The notes beneath the pieces are model-generated. The model worked only from the letters and a program-made list of their open reading frames with translations. It had not been told where the DNA came from and searched no databases. Shown in pieces: positions 27,653 through 35,981 of a stretch of DNA of 64,000 nt. The stretch is from NCBI GenBank assembly GCA_041690495.1, contig JAWLHE010000008.1:62001-126000 (forward strand), given 5' to 3'. The DNA comes from DATAAP01 sp041690495 (GTDB taxonomy: Bacteria > Pseudomonadota > Alphaproteobacteria > CACIAM-22H2). Within the stretch, counting starts at the first letter, position 1. Each line of letters begins with the position of its first letter. The position numbers were made by a program, and so were the translations under genes.

Positions 27653-28642
27653 TTACTTCACCGCGTTTATGCGCTCGAGCATGCCCTTGGGCCAGTCTTT
27701 CGACAGGGAGGATGCGAGATACTTCTTCTGCGCGTTGTCGCGGAATGCGGCGACGTCCGGGCTGTAGACCTGCAGGCCCTGCGACCGGAAGAACTCCGCC
27801 AGCTCCTTCTCCTGATTCAGGTGTTTCGTCGTGCTCCAGGCGATCGCCTGGTCGGCCGCTGCCTGGAACTTCTTCTGCTGGTCCGGCGTCATCGCGTCCC
27901 AGATCTTCGCGGAAACCGAGAGCAGGTCGTAGCCGACGAGGTGATTGGTCAGCACGAACTGCTTCGTCACCTCGTGGAACTTCATCGTCCGGCTGGTCGG
28001 CAGCGGGTTGTCCTGGCCGTCGACCGCGCCCGTCTGCAGGGCGGTGTAGAGCTCGGAGAACGCCACCGGCGTGGGGTTGGCGCCCATCGCCTGTCCCAGC
28101 AGCTGCCATGACTCGCCCGGCGGCATGCGCAGCTTGATGCCGGCCATATCGGCCGGCGTGTTGATCTTCTTCGTCGAGGTCAGGTTGACCTGCCGGGTGC
28201 CGAAATACACCGGCGTCAGGATCTGGATGCCGAGCTGGTCGCGCGCCATTTTCTTGAACTCGGCGCCGATCTCGCCGTTGAACACCTTCTTCAGGTGGTC
28301 GGCATCGCGGAACAGGTAGGCCGCGGTCAGAATCGACCAGGCGGGGATCTGCTTCGAGATGTCCTGCGGCGCGATGTTCCCCATCTCGAGATTGCCGCGC
28401 TGCATGGCCACGAGCTCGGTGCCCTGCTTGAACAGCGTGCCCCCGAAGAACGCCTCGAAATCGTAGCGGTCGCTGATCTCCTTGCCGAACATCCGGAACG
28501 CCTCGGCGCGGATGTCCTGGTCGCTGAACACCGCAGCGCAGCGCAGCTTCGGCTTCGTTTGTGCGCTCGCGCCGGCGGCGCCGAGTGCGACGAGCGATGC
28601 GCCTGCGGCGAGGACGGAGCGTCGGGTCATTGTTGCTTTCAT
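27653..28642 (-). CDS. TRAP transporter substrate-binding protein (DctP type)
   Basis: A 329-residue periplasmic binding protein. The signal (TMTRRSVLAAGASLVALG, cleavage after ASA near residue 27) has a twin-arginine look. DctP family features include the region with TPADMAGIKLRMPPGESWQ (ligand-binding Arg) and SELYTALQTGAVDGQDNPL. The ATG at 28642 is fixed by GGGAGGA 6 bases upstream. It is the first gene of the aroQ operon, which ties its ligand to dehydroquinate-related acids such as quinate or shikimate; this is inference. Confidence 0.9.
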   Translation of the reverse strand: MKATMTRRSVLAAGASLVALGAAGASAQTKPKLRCAAVFSDQDIRAEAFRMFGKEISDRYDFEAFFGGTLFKQGTELVAMQRGNLEMGNIAPQDISKQIPAWSILTAAYLFRDADHLKKVFNGEIGAEFKKMARDQLGIQILTPVYFGTRQVNLTSTKKINTPADMAGIKLRMPPGESWQLLGQAMGANPTPVAFSELYTALQTGAVDGQDNPLPTSRTMKFHEVTKQFVLTNHLVGYDLLSVSAKIWDAMTPDQQKKFQAAADQAIAWSTTKHLNQEKELAEFFRSQGLQVYSPDVAAFRDNAQKKYLASSLSKDWPKGMLERINAVK

Positions 28643-28688
28643 GTTTTTCCTCCCTTTTTTGATCGCGGATTGCGAGCGGCCTTGACCG

Positions 28689-28708
28689 AATGTACTACTT
28701 GGTACATT
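28689..28708. promoter_or_regulatory. Operator-like inverted repeat between dctP and aroE
   Basis: AATGTAC (28689-28695) and GTACATT (28702-28708) are exact reverse complements around a 6-base centre. It lies in the 117-base divergent promoter region, 47 bases from the dctP start and 52 bases from the aroE start, well placed to control both directions. The cognate regulator is not identified; the TetR protein at 24562 is one candidate. Confidence 0.6.
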
Positions 28709-28759
28709 TGTTGTCATCAGGGTTCGTCGGGAGGGAGCGCATCATCTCCGGGGCTGCCA

Positions 28760-29653
28760 ATGTCCGCTGACCGCCGCCTCGTCGGCTTGATCGGGGCGAA
28801 AATCGGCCGCTCGATCTCGCCGGCCATGCACGAGGCCGCCGCGCGGGCGCTGGGCATCGACCTGCGCTATCACCTGATCGACACCGATCGTCTCGGCCAC
28901 GGCGTGGAAGACGCGCCGCGGCTCCTCGACGGGGTGCGGGTGCTCGGCTTTGCCGGCGTCAACGTCACGCATCCGTTCAAGGAGGCGGTCGTCGCCCATC
29001 TCGACGCGGTCGAAGGCCCCGCCGTGGCGGTCGGCTCGGTCAACACCGTGGTCGTCAGGGACGGCCGGCTGGTCGGCCACAATACGGACTATACCGGCTT
29101 CGTCGCCGCGTGGCGCCGCATCTTCGGCACGGCGAAGCCGGGCAGGGCGGCGCTGATCGGCGCTGGCGGCGTGGGACGCGCGATGGCGCACGGGCTGGCG
29201 GCACTCGGGGCGCAGGAAATCCGTCTGTTCGACCTCGATCGCGCGCGGGCCGATGCGCTGGCAGCCGATATCCGTAAGGCGCATGTCGCGGTGCGCGTGG
29301 TCGCCGCCGCCGATGCCGCCACAGCGGTCGCCGGAGCCGACGGGGTCGCGAACGCGACGCCTGTCGGCATGCATGCCTATCCGGGCAACCCCGTTTCCCG
29401 GGTGCCACTTGACGGCCTGCGCTGGGCGACCGACGCGGTCTATACGCCGCTGGAAACGGAGTTCATCGCCGCCGCGCGGCAGGCGCGCGCCTCGATCATG
29501 ACCGGACAGGAACTGGCGATCGGCCAGGCGGTCGACGCCTTCGCCCTGTTCGTGGGCAGGGCGGCGCCGGCGGAAACGATGCGCGCCGTGTTCCTGCAGA
29601 GGACGCAGACGGGCCGCGATCCTGACGCGGAGAACGTCCGCGCCGCAGTCTAG
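28760..29653 (+). CDS. aroE: Shikimate/quinate dehydrogenase (AroE family)
   Basis: A 297-residue AroE-fold dehydrogenase. The substrate-binding Ser pair lies in IGRSISPAMHE (residues 15-25), the catalytic Lys in NVTHPFKEAV near 75, and Asp in NTDYTGF near 115; the nucleotide-binding loop is GAGGVGRAM near 137. It oxidises shikimate (or quinate) to the 3-dehydro compound using NAD(P). Position directly before a dehydroshikimate dehydratase gene and opposite a TRAP-aroQ operon argues for a catabolic role. The ATG at 28760 begins the homology. Confidence 0.9.
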   Translation: MSADRRLVGLIGAKIGRSISPAMHEAAARALGIDLRYHLIDTDRLGHGVEDAPRLLDGVRVLGFAGVNVTHPFKEAVVAHLDAVEGPAVAVGSVNTVVVRDGRLVGHNTDYTGFVAAWRRIFGTAKPGRAALIGAGGVGRAMAHGLAALGAQEIRLFDLDRARADALAADIRKAHVAVRVVAAADAATAVAGADGVANATPVGMHAYPGNPVSRVPLDGLRWATDAVYTPLETEFIAAARQARASIMTGQELAIGQAVDAFALFVGRAAPAETMRAVFLQRTQTGRDPDAENVRAAV

Positions 29654-29688
29654 ACTGGGGGCCATTCTCAAGAACTGGAGGCGCCGGG

Positions 29689-31614
29689 ATGTATCGCTCG
29701 ATCGCAACCGTCTCGCTGAGCGGCACCCTCGAGGAGAAGCTGCAGGCCGCAGCCGCGGCGCGCTTCGACGCGGTCGAGATCTTCGAGAACGACTTTCTCT
29801 ATTACGACGGATCGGCCCGGCAGGTCCGTGCACTGGCGGCCGATCTCGGCCTGAAGATCGCGCTCTATCAGCCGTTCCGCGATCTCGAAGGCGTCGACGA
29901 CGGGCAGTTCCGCCGCAATCTCGACCGGGCCGAGCGCAAGTTCGACGTCATGGAGGAGCTCGGCGCGCCGCTGATGCTGGTCTGCTCGAACGCGACGCCG
30001 CACGCGATCGCCGACGACGCGCGCGCGGCGGCGCAGCTTTTCACCCTGGCGGACCGCGCGGCGAAGCGCGGCCTTCGCATCGGCTACGAGGCGCTGGCCT
30101 GGGGCACGCAGGTACGGACCTGCGGCCGCGCGTGGGAGCTGGTCAGCCGTGCGGGGCACCCGCATCTCGGCGTCGTGCTGGACAGCTTCCACACCCTCGC
30201 GATCGACGATCCGGTCGCCCGGATCGCCGCTATTCCCGGCGAGCGCATCTTCTTCGTGCAGCTCGCGGATGCGCCGCGCCTCAAGATGGACGTGCTGTCG
30301 TGGAGCCGCCACTACCGCTGCTTCCCCGGCCAGGGCGATCTCGACGTCGCGGCGTTCCTCGCGGCGGTGATCGCGTCGGGCTATGCCGGGCCGGTCTCGC
30401 TCGAGGTCTTCAACGACGACTTCCGTGCCTCCCCGACCCGGCCGACCGCGGTCGACGCCATGCGCTCGCTGCTGTTCCTCGAGGAGCAGGTGCGCAACCG
30501 GACGCCGGCCCCTGCAGCACAGGCCAGTCGGCCCGGGCGGCGCGTCGAGCTGTTCGATCCGCCGGCGCTGCCGGCGCTCGAAGGCCTGTCGTTCGTCGAG
30601 TTCGCGGTCGGCGGCGACACCGTCGCCGCGCTCGGCGGCCTGCTCGAGACGATGGGCTTTGCGCGCGCGGCCCATCACCGCAGCAAGGCCGTGAGCTTAT
30701 ACCGCCAGGGCGACATCAACCTCGTGCTCAACGCCGAGCCGGGATCCTTCGCCGAATCCTATTTCCTGATGCATGGCCCCTCGATCTGCGCGCTGGCCGT
30801 GCGGACGGCCGACGATCTCCAAGCCCTCAGCCGCGCCGAGGCCTTCGGCTGCGCGCGCTTCGAGGGTCGCGTCGGCCCCGACGAACGCACCATCCCCGCC
30901 GTGCGGGCGCTGGACGGCAGCCTGATCTACTTCGTCGCGGAGACGGCGCCGGGCGCGGGGCCGCTGCAGACCGACTTCATATTCGACGATCGCGCCGCCG
31001 CGGCGCCGGCCGGGCTCGAGGCCGTCGACCATATCGCCCAAGCGATACCCGCGGGCCAGCTCGATGGCTGGGTCCTGTTCTACCGCGCCGTGCTCGGCCT
31101 GCAGCCCGACGATGTCTTCGTGCTGGCGGACCCGCACGGGCTGATGCGCAGCCGGGCGCTGGCCAGTGCGAACAGGGCGGTGCGGCTGTCGGTCAACATC
31201 TCGGGTGATCGCGACACGGTCACGGCGCGCTCGGTGTCCGCCTTTGCGGGCGCGGGCATCCATCACATCGCGTTCCGCACCGAGGACATCTTCGCGGCGG
31301 CCGCGGCCTGCCGCGCCAGGGGCGTGAATCTGCTGCCGATCCCGGCGAACTACTATGACGATCTCGCGGCGCGCTTCGATCTGTCATCGGAGCTCGTGAC
31401 GCGCATGGAGCGCGACAGCATTCTTTACGACCGTGCCGGCAGCGCCGAATATTTCCAGCTCTACACGGAGCCGTTCGAGGGCCGCTTCTTCTTCGAAATC
31501 GTGCAGCGCGTCGGCGGCTACGACCTCTACGGGGCGGCCAATGCGCCGGTGCGCATGGCGGCGCAGACGCAACGCGCGCGGCCGCTTGCCGGGATGGAAG
31601 CCGCATTGCGGTAG
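29689..31614 (+). CDS. quiC: 3-dehydroshikimate dehydratase fused to HPPD-like dioxygenase domain
   Basis: A 641-residue two-domain protein. Residues 1-270 form a sugar-isomerase/AP-endonuclease-type TIM barrel with metal ligands in the EALAWGTQVR, LDSFHTLAID and SLEVFNDDFR regions; this half converts 3-dehydroshikimate to protocatechuate. Residues about 295-630 form tandem vicinal-oxygen-chelate modules like 4-hydroxyphenylpyruvate dioxygenase (GLEAVDHIAQAIPAGQLDGW, GIHHIAFRTEDIF, FFEIVQRVGGYD). The fused form is known from QsuB/QuiC proteins. It follows aroE by 35 bases on the same strand. Whether the C-terminal half is active is not shown. Confidence 0.9.
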   Translation: MYRSIATVSLSGTLEEKLQAAAAARFDAVEIFENDFLYYDGSARQVRALAADLGLKIALYQPFRDLEGVDDGQFRRNLDRAERKFDVMEELGAPLMLVCSNATPHAIADDARAAAQLFTLADRAAKRGLRIGYEALAWGTQVRTCGRAWELVSRAGHPHLGVVLDSFHTLAIDDPVARIAAIPGERIFFVQLADAPRLKMDVLSWSRHYRCFPGQGDLDVAAFLAAVIASGYAGPVSLEVFNDDFRASPTRPTAVDAMRSLLFLEEQVRNRTPAPAAQASRPGRRVELFDPPALPALEGLSFVEFAVGGDTVAALGGLLETMGFARAAHHRSKAVSLYRQGDINLVLNAEPGSFAESYFLMHGPSICALAVRTADDLQALSRAEAFGCARFEGRVGPDERTIPAVRALDGSLIYFVAETAPGAGPLQTDFIFDDRAAAAPAGLEAVDHIAQAIPAGQLDGWVLFYRAVLGLQPDDVFVLADPHGLMRSRALASANRAVRLSVNISGDRDTVTARSVSAFAGAGIHHIAFRTEDIFAAAAACRARGVNLLPIPANYYDDLAARFDLSSELVTRMERDSILYDRAGSAEYFQLYTEPFEGRFFFEIVQRVGGYDLYGAANAPVRMAAQTQRARPLAGMEAALR

Positions 31615-31875
31615 GAACGCGCATGCCGCTGACCGCCGGAACCGGCGCGTCCAGCGCGGTCCTGCCGGCCTATCGCTGCGAGAAATGCAGAATGCACGCG
31701 ACGGTACGTGCTAGTATGACACGACAAGTTGGACAAGAAAAAGATCGGAGGACGCGCCGCGCGAATCCCGCAGATTACGTATGTTCCAGAGCAGATAGTA
31801 CAGAGTCCTTATGACCGGCGGCTGGTTCGCCATGCGAACGGGCGAGCGCCGCGTCTTAACGCAGTGGAGGTCCTG

Positions 31876-32328
31876 ATGACTGCCGTTACGCCGAATGCCA
31901 AGAATCACGCGGGCCTGGATCCGCTCAAATCGCGCCACGTCAAGGTGGCGGAACTGCCGTGGGAGCAGACCAAGTTTCCCGGGGTAGAGGTCAAGACCCT
32001 GATGATCGACAAGGAGGCCGGGCTGCTGACGTGCCTGCTGCGGATGGCACCGGGCGCCGTGCTGCCCGATCATGAGCACGTCCTGATCGAACAGACCTAT
32101 GTCATGGAAGGCCGGCTCGTCGACCGCGACTGCGATGTCGGGCCGGGTGAGTTCGTCTGGCGCCCCGCCGGCAGCCGGCACGCCGCCCACACGCCCGAGG
32201 GCGGCCTGATGATCGCTGTGTTCCAGGTACCGAACAAGTTCTTCGAACGCGACGGAAAGGTCACAGACATGCTCGGGCAGGACTGGCAGAAGGCATGGGG
32301 ACCCGCGGTCGAGCGTGCGGTCGCCTGA
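31876..32328 (+). CDS. Cupin domain protein
   Basis: A 150-residue single cupin (ChrR/anti-sigma-type cupin fold). Metal ligands are visible in the LPDHEHVLIEQTYVMEG element near residues 58-74 (two His and a Glu) and a later His in PAGSRHAAHTPEGG. The ATG at 31876 has the ribosome site GTGGAGG 5 bases upstream; the frame is open earlier but unconserved. It lies 52 bases upstream of a TRAP transporter operon and is probably co-transcribed. Such cupins are often dioxygenases or sensors of the transported compound; the substrate is unknown. Confidence 0.8.
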   Translation: MTAVTPNAKNHAGLDPLKSRHVKVAELPWEQTKFPGVEVKTLMIDKEAGLLTCLLRMAPGAVLPDHEHVLIEQTYVMEGRLVDRDCDVGPGEFVWRPAGSRHAAHTPEGGLMIAVFQVPNKFFERDGKVTDMLGQDWQKAWGPAVERAVA

Positions 32329-32380
32329 GACGCAACCGTCCACTCGCACGAATTCAGAAAACACCATTCCAGGAGGAACG

Positions 32381-33352
32381 ATGAGCAAGTGGAACCTGGC
32401 GGCGCTCGCCGCCGCTGCGGCGATCTTCGCGGCCCAACCCGCCGCGGCGGAGAAGTGGAATCTTCCCACCGGCTACAACGATAGCAACTTCCACACCCAG
32501 AACGTCGTCTGGTTCGCAGACAAGGTGCGCGCGGCGACGAAGGGCGAGATCGACATTACGGTGCATAGCGGCGCCTCCCTGTTCAAGCTGCCGGAGATCC
32601 CGCGCGCGGTGCGCGGCGGGCAGGTGCCGATCGGCGAGATCCTGCTGTCGAATCTTGGCAACGAGGACCCGCTGTTCGAGGCGGACATGATTCCGTTTCT
32701 CGCCGTCGGGCTCGACGAGGCGCGCAAGCTCTATGACGCGCAGCGTCCCGCCCTCGAGGACCGGCTGCACAAGCGCGGCCTCAAGCTGCTCTATTCCGCG
32801 CCATGGCCCGGCAACGGCGTCTTCTCCAAGGGGCCGATCGGCGCGGTCAAGGATTTCCAGGGCCAGAAGTTCCGCGCCTACAACCAGGTGACCTCGCGAC
32901 TCGCCGAGCGGCTCGGCGCGCAACCGGTGACCGTGCAGGTGCCCGAGATTCCGCAGGCCTTCACCACCGGCATGGCGACAATGATGGTCGCGGCGGCATC
33001 GATCGTGGTCGATATCAAGGGCTGGGATTACGGCCACTACTTCTATGACATCCGCGCATTCCATCCGCGCAGCGCCGTGGTCGTCAACGAGCGCGCCTTC
33101 GCGCGTCTGTCGCCGGCCGCGCAGAAGGCGTTGCTGGACGTGTCGCGCGAGGCGGAGCAGCGCGGCTGGGAGCTGTGCGCCAAGGCGCAGGAAGCAGTGC
33201 TCGAGACGATGCGCCACAACAAGATGGAAGTCGTGAAGCCGAGTCCGCAGCTCATGCAGGAGTTCCGGGCGGTGGCTTCGTCGCTGATCGACGACTGGAA
33301 GCAGAAGGCGGGCCCCGACGGCAGGAAGATTGCCGCCGCGCTCGGTCGCTGA
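32381..33352 (+). CDS. TRAP transporter substrate-binding protein (DctP type)
   Basis: A 323-residue periplasmic binding protein with a Sec signal (cleavage after PAAA near residue 23). DctP features: FHTQNVVWFADKVRAATKGEIDI, an FQGQKFRAYN element with the ligand-binding Arg, and VPEIPQAFTTGMATMMV. AGGAGGAACG directly upstream fixes the ATG at 32381. It is only distantly like the protein at 27653 and likely binds a different organic acid. The matching permeases follow after a strong hairpin. Confidence 0.9.
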   Translation: MSKWNLAALAAAAAIFAAQPAAAEKWNLPTGYNDSNFHTQNVVWFADKVRAATKGEIDITVHSGASLFKLPEIPRAVRGGQVPIGEILLSNLGNEDPLFEADMIPFLAVGLDEARKLYDAQRPALEDRLHKRGLKLLYSAPWPGNGVFSKGPIGAVKDFQGQKFRAYNQVTSRLAERLGAQPVTVQVPEIPQAFTTGMATMMVAAASIVVDIKGWDYGHYFYDIRAFHPRSAVVVNERAFARLSPAAQKALLDVSREAEQRGWELCAKAQEAVLETMRHNKMEVVKPSPQLMQEFRAVASSLIDDWKQKAGPDGRKIAAALGR

Positions 33353-33363
33353 GTCGAAGGCGG

Positions 33364-33395
33364 CCCGCGCCGCGGCTCCCGCCCCGCGGCGCGGG
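33364..33395 (+). promoter_or_regulatory. Strong hairpin between dctP and dctQ
   Basis: CCCGCGCCGCGG (33364-33375) and CCGCGGCGCGGG (33384-33395) are a perfect 12-base-pair stem with an 8-base loop, starting 11 bases after the binding-protein stop. Probably protects the upstream message or attenuates the permease genes. Confidence 0.65.
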
Positions 33396-33409
33396 ACGAT
33401 GGTTGCCAG

Positions 33410-33946
33410 ATGCTGAGAGCATTTCTCGACCGCCTCTATGCCGTCTCCGGCGTGCTGGCCACGATCTGCCTCGGCCTGATCGGAGCATTGGTTCTTGCTC
33501 AGATCATCGGCCGGCAGCTCGGCGTTATCGTGCCCAGCGCCGACGATTTCGCCGGCTATGCGATGGCCGCGTCTGCCTTTCTCGGGCTTGCTTATGCATT
33601 CCGGCGCGGCGCGCATATCCGCGTGACGCTCCTGCTCGGTCGCTATCCGCCGGGCTGGCGCCGCGTCATGGAGCTGGCGCTCCTGGTCATTGCAACAGCG
33701 ACCTCCGCCTATCTCGCGTGGCATCTGACGATGCTGACATGGGAATCCTTCGTGTTCGACGACCGCGCCATGGGCATCGTGCCGACGCCGTTGTGGATCC
33801 CGCAATCCGTCATGGCGCTTGGCGCGATGGTCATGGTCGTCGCCTGTGTCGACGAGCTGGCGGCGGCGCTGCGCGGCCGCATGCCGGGTTATGCCGCCGC
33901 CGAAGCCGAGGAAACGGCCGCCACCATCGGTCAGCGCGAAGGCTGA
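33410..33946 (+). CDS. TRAP transporter small permease (DctQ type)
   Basis: A 178-residue DctQ subunit with four spans; landmarks are IVPSADDFAGYAMAASAFLGLAYAFRRGAHIR, given here as PSADDFAGYAMAASAFLG and RRGAHIRVTLLL near residues 42-70. It is encoded between its binding protein and DctM, 12 bases before the latter. The C-terminal tail is acidic and polar. Confidence 0.88.
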   Translation: MLRAFLDRLYAVSGVLATICLGLIGALVLAQIIGRQLGVIVPSADDFAGYAMAASAFLGLAYAFRRGAHIRVTLLLGRYPPGWRRVMELALLVIATATSAYLAWHLTMLTWESFVFDDRAMGIVPTPLWIPQSVMALGAMVMVVACVDELAAALRGRMPGYAAAEAEETAATIGQREG

Positions 33947-33958
33947 GAGGGACGGGAC

Positions 33959-35254
33959 TTGGGCGATCTCCTATTCGCGATCGGGCTGGTCGCTCTCCTC
34001 TTCATCCTGCTGGGCGCGGGAATGTGGATCGCGTTCGCGCTGATCATCGTCGGCGCCGTCGCGATGATCGGAACCGGCGCGCCGGTCGGGCAGGTGATGG
34101 CGACGACGATCTGGGGCAGTGCTGCAAGCTGGACGCTGACGGCCTTGCCTCTGTTCATCTGGATGGGCGAGATCCTGTTCCGCTCGCGGCTGGCAGAGTA
34201 CCTGTTCAAGGGGCTGGCGCCGTGGATGGGGCGGCTGCCCGGGCAGCTGCTGCACGTAAACGTGATTGGCAGCGGCATCTTCGCCGCGTTCTCCGGCTCT
34301 TCGGCGGCGACCTGCGCCACTATCGGCAAGATGACGATCCCGGAGCTGACGCGGCGCGGCTATCCCGACGGTATCGTGATCGGCTCGATCGCGGGGGCCG
34401 GCACGCTCGGCCTGCTGATTCCGCCGTCGATCAGCATGATCGTCTACGGCGTTGCCGCCGAGGTCTCGATCGCGAAGCTGTTCATCGCCGGCCTCCTGCC
34501 GGGCCTCCTGCTGATGACGCTGTTCAGCCTCTATGTCGCCGGCTGGGCGCTGGTCACCGGCCATCTGCCCAAGGAGCAAACGACTTCGCCTCTGATCGAA
34601 CGGCTGAAATCGTCGCGCCACATGGCGCCGGTTCTGCTGCTGATCCTGATCGTGATCGGTTCGATGTATGGCGGTTTCGCCACGGCGACGGAGGCCGCCG
34701 CTGTCGGCGTCGCCGGCGCGCTGATCCTCTCGTTTCTGTCCGGCACGCTGACCTGGCGCAGCTTCTCTGATGCGCTGGTCGCGGCGATGCTGACCTCGAC
34801 CATGATCGCGTTCATCCTCGCCGGTGCGGCGTTCCTCACCGCGGCGATGGCTTTCACCGGCCTGCCGCGTCTGCTGGTGGCATGGATCGGCACGCTCGGC
34901 CTGTCGCCCTACGCGCTGCTGGCGGCACTCACGGTCCTGTTCATCGTGCTCGGATGCTTCATCGACGGCGTGTCGATGATCGTTCTGACGACGGCCGTTC
35001 TGTTACCCGTCGTCCAGGCAGCGGGGATCGACCTGCTGTGGTTCGGCATCTACATGGTGATCGTCGTCGAGGTGTCGATGATCACGCCGCCTGTCGGCTT
35101 CAACCTGTTCGTGCTTCAGGGAATGACGGGCAGGGACATCGGCTACGTCGCCCGGGTCACGCTGCCATTCTTCTTCATTATCGTCGCGACGATCGCGATC
35201 CTTGCGGCATTTCCGCAGATCGTGCACTTCCTGCCGTCGCAAATGGCGAACTGA
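33959..35254 (+). CDS. TRAP transporter large permease (DctM type)
   Basis: A 431-residue DctM subunit with about 12 spans. The family elements GIFAAFSGSSAATCATIGKM near residue 103, GTLGLLIPPSISMIVYG near 143 and GGFATATEAAAVGVAG near 237 are present. The start is TTG at 33959 with an AGAGGGACGGG site just upstream; no ATG precedes the conserved N-terminus. Together with the preceding genes it forms a complete TRAP importer. Confidence 0.9.
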   Translation: MGDLLFAIGLVALLFILLGAGMWIAFALIIVGAVAMIGTGAPVGQVMATTIWGSAASWTLTALPLFIWMGEILFRSRLAEYLFKGLAPWMGRLPGQLLHVNVIGSGIFAAFSGSSAATCATIGKMTIPELTRRGYPDGIVIGSIAGAGTLGLLIPPSISMIVYGVAAEVSIAKLFIAGLLPGLLLMTLFSLYVAGWALVTGHLPKEQTTSPLIERLKSSRHMAPVLLLILIVIGSMYGGFATATEAAAVGVAGALILSFLSGTLTWRSFSDALVAAMLTSTMIAFILAGAAFLTAAMAFTGLPRLLVAWIGTLGLSPYALLAALTVLFIVLGCFIDGVSMIVLTTAVLLPVVQAAGIDLLWFGIYMVIVVEVSMITPPVGFNLFVLQGMTGRDIGYVARVTLPFFFIIVATIAILAAFPQIVHFLPSQMAN

Positions 35255-35259
35255 TGTGC

Positions 35260-35290
35260 TGCGGAGCCCGGGAAGTCCCCAGGCTCCGCA
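35260..35290. terminator. Hairpin between convergent TRAP and rnk genes
   Basis: TGCGGAGCC (35260-35268) pairs with GGCTCCGCA (35282-35290), between the dctM stop and the stop of the opposing Rnk-like gene. A likely bidirectional terminator, without a T-run. Confidence 0.55.
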
Positions 35291-35300
35291 CGATCCCGGA

Positions 35301-35702
35301 TCAGGCGCCGTTACCGCGCCGTCCAAGGACATTGATTACGGTCAACGTCTTGAGACGGCCGTCGAGCGTCTCGTAGGAGATGCTCTGGCCTTCGCTGAGG
35401 CCGAGCAGGGCCGCGCCGACGGGGGTCAGCACCGATACGGCACCGTCCCGTGCGGCGGCGTCCTGCGGATAGGCAAGCGTCACCTCGCTGATGCGGCCGC
35501 TCTCCTCGTCGCGGAAGCGTACCGTCGTGTTCATCGTCACCAGCGTCGCCGGCGCTTCGTCGTCGGGCACGATCTCGGCACGGGTCAGCTCGTCGAGCAG
35601 GAATTCGCCGACCTTGCCGATGCGATCGAGCACGGCGCCGCCGAGAAGCGTGTCGAGGCGTCCGACATCGCGACGGGTCAGGGTGATATTGGGCATGTTC
35701 AT
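35301..35702 (-). CDS. Rnk-like protein (GreA/GreB C-terminal family), copy 1
   Basis: A 133-residue protein with a short helical N-terminus (about 50 residues) and the GreA/GreB C-terminal FKBP-like domain: TRAEIVPDDEAPATLVTMNT, VTLAYPQDAAARDGAVSVLTPVGAALLG in parts, and a final GQSISYETLDG. This is the layout of Rnk, a regulator of nucleoside diphosphate kinase that binds RNA polymerase, rather than of full Gre factors, whose coiled coil is longer. ATG at 35702 fits GGAGG 8 bases upstream. First of four paralogues within 4 kb. Confidence 0.85.
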   Translation of the reverse strand: MNMPNITLTRRDVGRLDTLLGGAVLDRIGKVGEFLLDELTRAEIVPDDEAPATLVTMNTTVRFRDEESGRISEVTLAYPQDAAARDGAVSVLTPVGAALLGLSEGQSISYETLDGRLKTLTVINVLGRRGNGA

Positions 35703-35981
35703 GTTGTTGTCCTCCTGATGGGTGGAACTCGGCAGGACGAGCGATCCGCGGGCGGTCCAATTCCGCTCGCATTGCAAGAGCCTGTCGATATGTCTTTGGT
35801 GGGATGCCCCGGAGGCGGTCAGCTCGTCACGGCAGTGACGAGCGGCGTCACGGGGCGAGCGGTTCCAGTTCGGCGCAGCCGGCAGGCCGAACCGTCCATT
35901 CGGACGTCGGTATATGATGCGACGGGTGGAACATAGCCTCTATCTGGGAAGGCGCCGGGGAGAATTCAAGCGTGGCCGCAC

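Noticed and set aside
31729..31875. 49-codon N-terminal extension of the cupin
   Set aside because: An ATG at 31876 has a strong GTGGAGG site and the cupin homology starts after it; the extension lacks conservation features.
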